The notes below the pieces were generated by a model. That model was not told the origin of the DNA and did no database searches. It saw nothing but the letters and a program-made list of their open reading frames with translations. 64,000 bases of DNA from Coriobacteriaceae bacterium (lineage in GTDB: Bacteria > Actinomycetota > Coriobacteriia > Coriobacteriales > Coriobacteriaceae). Within the stretch, counting starts at the first letter, position 1. Every line of letters starts with the position of its first letter. Below are positions 62,152 through 64,000 of the stretch, piece by piece. The stretch is taken from NCBI GenBank assembly GCA_902363125.1, contig CABIZD010000001.1:62001-126000 (forward strand). The letters are read 5' to 3'. The position numbers and the translations under genes were made by a program.

Positions 62152-62576
62152 TAATGGCCTAGTGAGCATTTTTAATACTTTATATGCTGCCAGTAATTAA
62201 GTCCCATTTTAAAACAATGCCGGTTTACTACGTTGGATTGAGGGTGGCTGAACACACCGAATTCGCCGCTCGTAAAACCGCAGGTAGATTGCCTGCCCGT
62301 TTTGCGAAAGCAGGCGTGAGGTCGGAAATCCGGGAATCGTCGTAGTAAACCGGTCCGTTTATGAAGCGACCAGCTGGCGCGAGCTGCGCACGATTCAGTA
62401 AATTGACCCGAAGGCGCGGAGAGGGGCTCAGACGAAACCCTCCCGCGGAAGCACCGCGGATTGCTTTGTTCTGGCCGGCGGCACCTGGGGCGCGCCCCGC
62501 GGGCTATTTCGGGCATCGTGTGTCTCTTCGTCCTCGTGCCTGTTCCACGCGCCGCAGAATATTTCCAAAATTGTCC
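62152..62576. other. Gene-free stretch holding one 132-bp element
   Basis: Contains the family B element at 62221-62352 and then GC-rich sequence without a supportable gene up to the tRNA-Ala promoter. Confidence 0.6.
62221..62352. repeat. 132-bp intergenic element (family B, CGGTTTACTACG ends)
   Basis: CGGTTTACTACG (62221-62232) and its complement (62341-62352) bound exactly 132 bp. The box TAAAACCGCAGGTAGA is at offset 52 (62273-62288). CATTTTAAAAC-n3-GC precedes it, the same flank seen beside the copies at 21705 (right side, inverted) and 63981. Confidence 0.87.
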
Positions 62577-62605
62577 TTGCATCGCCGTCCGAGTTCCCGT
62601 ATAGT
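62577..62605 (+). promoter_or_regulatory. Promoter of tRNA-Ala copy 2
   Basis: TTGCAT (62577-62582), a 17-base spacer and TATAGT (62600-62605), as for copy 1. Confidence 0.8.
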
Positions 62606-62617
62606 ACTTCTTCGCAC

Positions 62618-62690
62618 GGGGGCGTAGCTCAGCTGGGAGAGCGCTTGACTGGCAGTCAAGAGGTCAGGGGTTCGATCCCCCTCGTCTCCA
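62618..62690 (+). tRNA. tRNA-Ala(GGC), copy 2
   Basis: Identical in all 73 bases to the gene at 37453. The 3' end is followed by CCC, not CCA, so CCA must be added enzymatically. Confidence 0.95.
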
Positions 62691-62706
62691 CCCGAGCATT
62701 GAATGA

Positions 62707-62734
62707 GGCTCCAACGCAAGTTGGGGCCTTTTTT
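62707..62734 (+). terminator. Terminator after tRNA-Ala copy 2
   Basis: GGCTCCAAC and GTTGGGGCC around GCAA, followed by six T. Confidence 0.9.
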
Positions 62735-62865
62735 CATATCTAACGATTGACGCCATGTGTTGGTTGGGTAGCATCTTGGCGACATTCCCATTGTTAATTA
62801 CGAATATGAATGTTAATAACTTTACGTCTCTGGATGGCAAAGCTAGTTTGCAGCGCTAATAATCA

Positions 62866-63590
62866 AAACCACCCCTAAAAGGGGTGGTTTGCTCTTAGGG
62901 TATAACCCTTGGATTTCCGGCACGCGTCTAAAGGCGCCGGCCCTCACGGGGTTCGGGCCGCACTGCAGGTTGACCCGTGGCGGGCCGGTCAAACCGGCGC
63001 TATTTGCGCCCCGGCCCCCTATCGAAGGGGTCCTCGTACTCCTTGACGCTCAGCCGGTCGAACGCGATGTCGGCCTTCTCCTGCTCCCGGATGTACTTCG
63101 CGATCGTGGCCTCGTTCAGGCCGACGGTGGACACGTAGTAGCCCTCGGCCCAGAACTTCCTGTTGCCGAACTTGTACTTCATGTTCGCGTGCCTGTCGAA
63201 TACCATCAGCGAGCTCTTCCCCTTCAGGTAGCCCATCACGCTGGACACGCTGTACTTCGGCGGTATCGCCAGCAGCATGTGGACGTGGTCGGGCATCAGG
63301 TGCCCCTCGATGATCTCTATACCCTTGTACTGGCAGAGCTTCCTGAAGATCTCCCCAAGGTCGGACCTTATTTGGTTGTAGATGACTTTGCGCCTATACT
63401 TCGGCGTGAACACGACGTGGTACTTGCACATCCACTTCGTGTGCGACAGGCTGTAGGCCTTCTGGGCCATACGCCACCACCGCCCTCTCGACTCGGATTC
63501 CTTGCGGCCTGAACAATCGCAAGTGTCCGGCGAGGGGGCGGCTTTGTAAAGCCGGTTGTCCCCACCCGCATAGCGGGTGGTTTCTGATGC
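62866..63590 (-). mobile_element. IS200-type insertion element
   Basis: One Y1 transposase gene flanked by subterminal hairpins: AAACCACCCC-TAAAA-GGGGTGGTTT at 62866-62890 and CCACCCGC-ATA-GCGGGTGG at 63552-63570. Both ends share an AAACCACCC stem, as expected for IS200/IS605 ends. No tnpB is present. The exact cleavage sites are not determined; the limits given are approximate. Confidence 0.75.
63000..63470 (-). CDS. tnpA: IS200/IS605-family transposase (Y1 HUH enzyme, TnpA)
   Basis: A 156-residue single-strand DNA transposase. It has KYHVVFTPKYRRKVI, the HUH motif in GHLMPDHVHMLLAIPP, SSVMGYLKGKSSLMVF, FWAEGYYVSTVG and the catalytic Tyr in TIAKYIREQEK. Length is normal, with a short charged C-terminus. 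The ATG at 63470 is chosen because the conserved region starts at SHTKWMCKYHVVFTP; the frame is open for 47 more codons through the left-end hairpin, which are not family-like. The element looks intact and may be mobile. Confidence 0.93.
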   Translation of the reverse strand: MAQKAYSLSHTKWMCKYHVVFTPKYRRKVIYNQIRSDLGEIFRKLCQYKGIEIIEGHLMPDHVHMLLAIPPKYSVSSVMGYLKGKSSLMVFDRHANMKYKFGNRKFWAEGYYVSTVGLNEATIAKYIREQEKADIAFDRLSVKEYEDPFDRGPGRK

Positions 63591-63665
63591 GGCGCGCTGC
63601 GCGCCCCGCACAGGCTAAAGCCTTTAACAAAGAGGCCGGGCGTAATGCCCGGCCTCAAAATACTC

Positions 63666-63741
63666 TGGTGGGCCCTCCGGGATTCGAACCCAGAACCCAG
63701 GGATTATGAGTCCCCTGCGCTAACCGTTGCGCCAAGAGCCC
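63666..63741 (-). tRNA. tRNA with CAT anticodon (elongator Met or Ile2)
   Basis: A 76-base cloverleaf on the minus strand with encoded CCA: acceptor GGGCTCT pairs with AGGGCCC, anticodon loop CTCATAA, T-loop TTCGAAT. CAT could be Met or lysidine-modified Ile; the body sequence does not settle it here. It is not the initiator type. Confidence 0.93.
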
Positions 63742-63980
63742 TTATGAACGGTGAATGCAATTCTAATAAAGGCATCTAAGGCCTAATTTCTTCGCTTCAC
63801 GTCGAGAAATACTACCATGCACGAGCAAGTCGCACAACGCAAGATCAAGTCCAATGCTAAACAACAACCAATCTAGGCGCGTCGCAGAAAAGACGCGTTT
63901 TAGAAAAAGTTAAGGCCATTAATTCAGGGCTCCAACACATTTTGCCGCGAAATCAAGCTGATGTCATTTCAAAACACCGC

Positions 63981-64000
63981 CAGTTTACTACGACTGATCG
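63981..64000. repeat. 132-bp family B element, cut by the window end
   Basis: CAGTTTACTACGACTGATCG matches the first 20 bases of the element at 25823 with four differences and is preceded by CATTTCAAAAC-n3-GC, as at other copies. The rest lies beyond the window. The 240 bases before it (63742-63980) hold no recognisable gene. Confidence 0.65.

Noticed and set aside
37450..62692. The 25-kb interval as a classical integrative element with attL/attR at tRNA-Ala
   Set aside because: Both tRNA copies are complete with their own promoters and terminators, and no integrase, relaxase or replication gene was found inside.
62866..63590. The IS200 element as the source that mobilises the 132-bp and 67-bp palindromes
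   Set aside because: Its end hairpins (AAACCACCC stems) do not match the ends of either repeat family, so no link can be claimed.

Overview
The window reads as chromosome of a high-GC gut actinobacterium, most likely a Collinsella-like member of the Coriobacteriia. This is inferred from the GC-rich core genes, the mix of housekeeping genes and a complete glycogen operon; no rRNA or species marker is present to prove it.

Layout. 1-5.2 kb: the end of an overlapping cobalamin operon (cbiB, cobD-type, cobQ, cobO, cbiC, cobK), then an IS21-like transposase scrap. 5.4-10.7 kb, minus strand: a MacB-type three-part ABC export operon and an L,D-transpeptidase. 10.8-14.0 kb, minus strand: L-serine ammonia-lyase and metK. 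14.3-21.5 kb, plus strand: gltX, priA, def, fmt, rsmB. 22-35.7 kb, minus strand: storage polysaccharide metabolism, with an FmdB zinc ribbon, a GH13-MalQ fusion and the glgB-glgP-glgC-glgD-glgA group. GlgA and GlgB carry long lysine/alanine-rich histone H1-like tails. The same TGGTAAAAC operator half-site lies upstream of both the glg group and the GH13-MalQ gene.

36-37.5 kb: a HAD hydrolase, thiamine pyrophosphokinase and tRNA-Ala(GGC). 38.3-49.8 kb: a surface polysaccharide locus under a specialised NusG (LoaP/RfaH type) preceded by a long leader hairpin. It holds an initiating sugar-phosphate transferase, glycosyltransferases, LicD, a cytidylyltransferase, an epimerase, Wzy, Wzx and an acyltransferase cut by one in-frame TGA. 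The second half of the locus is AT-rich. 50-62 kb: an accessory island with a secreted transglutaminase-like protein, a DUF2971 protein, a type II Thoeris pair (thsA intact, thsB frameshifted), an LPXTG protein, an AbiU2/HEPN protein, an MNT nucleotidyltransferase with a truncated partner, a DUF3990/XRE pair under a perfect 53-bp palindrome, a DUF3825 protein, tRNA-Val with possible integrase arm sites, and a DUF559-like nuclease. A second identical tRNA-Ala(GGC) closes this interval at 62.6 kb; an IS200-type element and a CAT-anticodon tRNA follow.

The least expected signal is intergenic. A family of elements, each exactly 132 bp between the same points, occurs at 21.7, 25.8 and 62.2 kb, with a fourth cut off by the window end. 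Each has complementary ends whose sequence changes in a compensated way and a fixed internal box at offset 52. A second family of 67-69 bp elements (three copies) and at least five other long inverted repeats also lie between genes.
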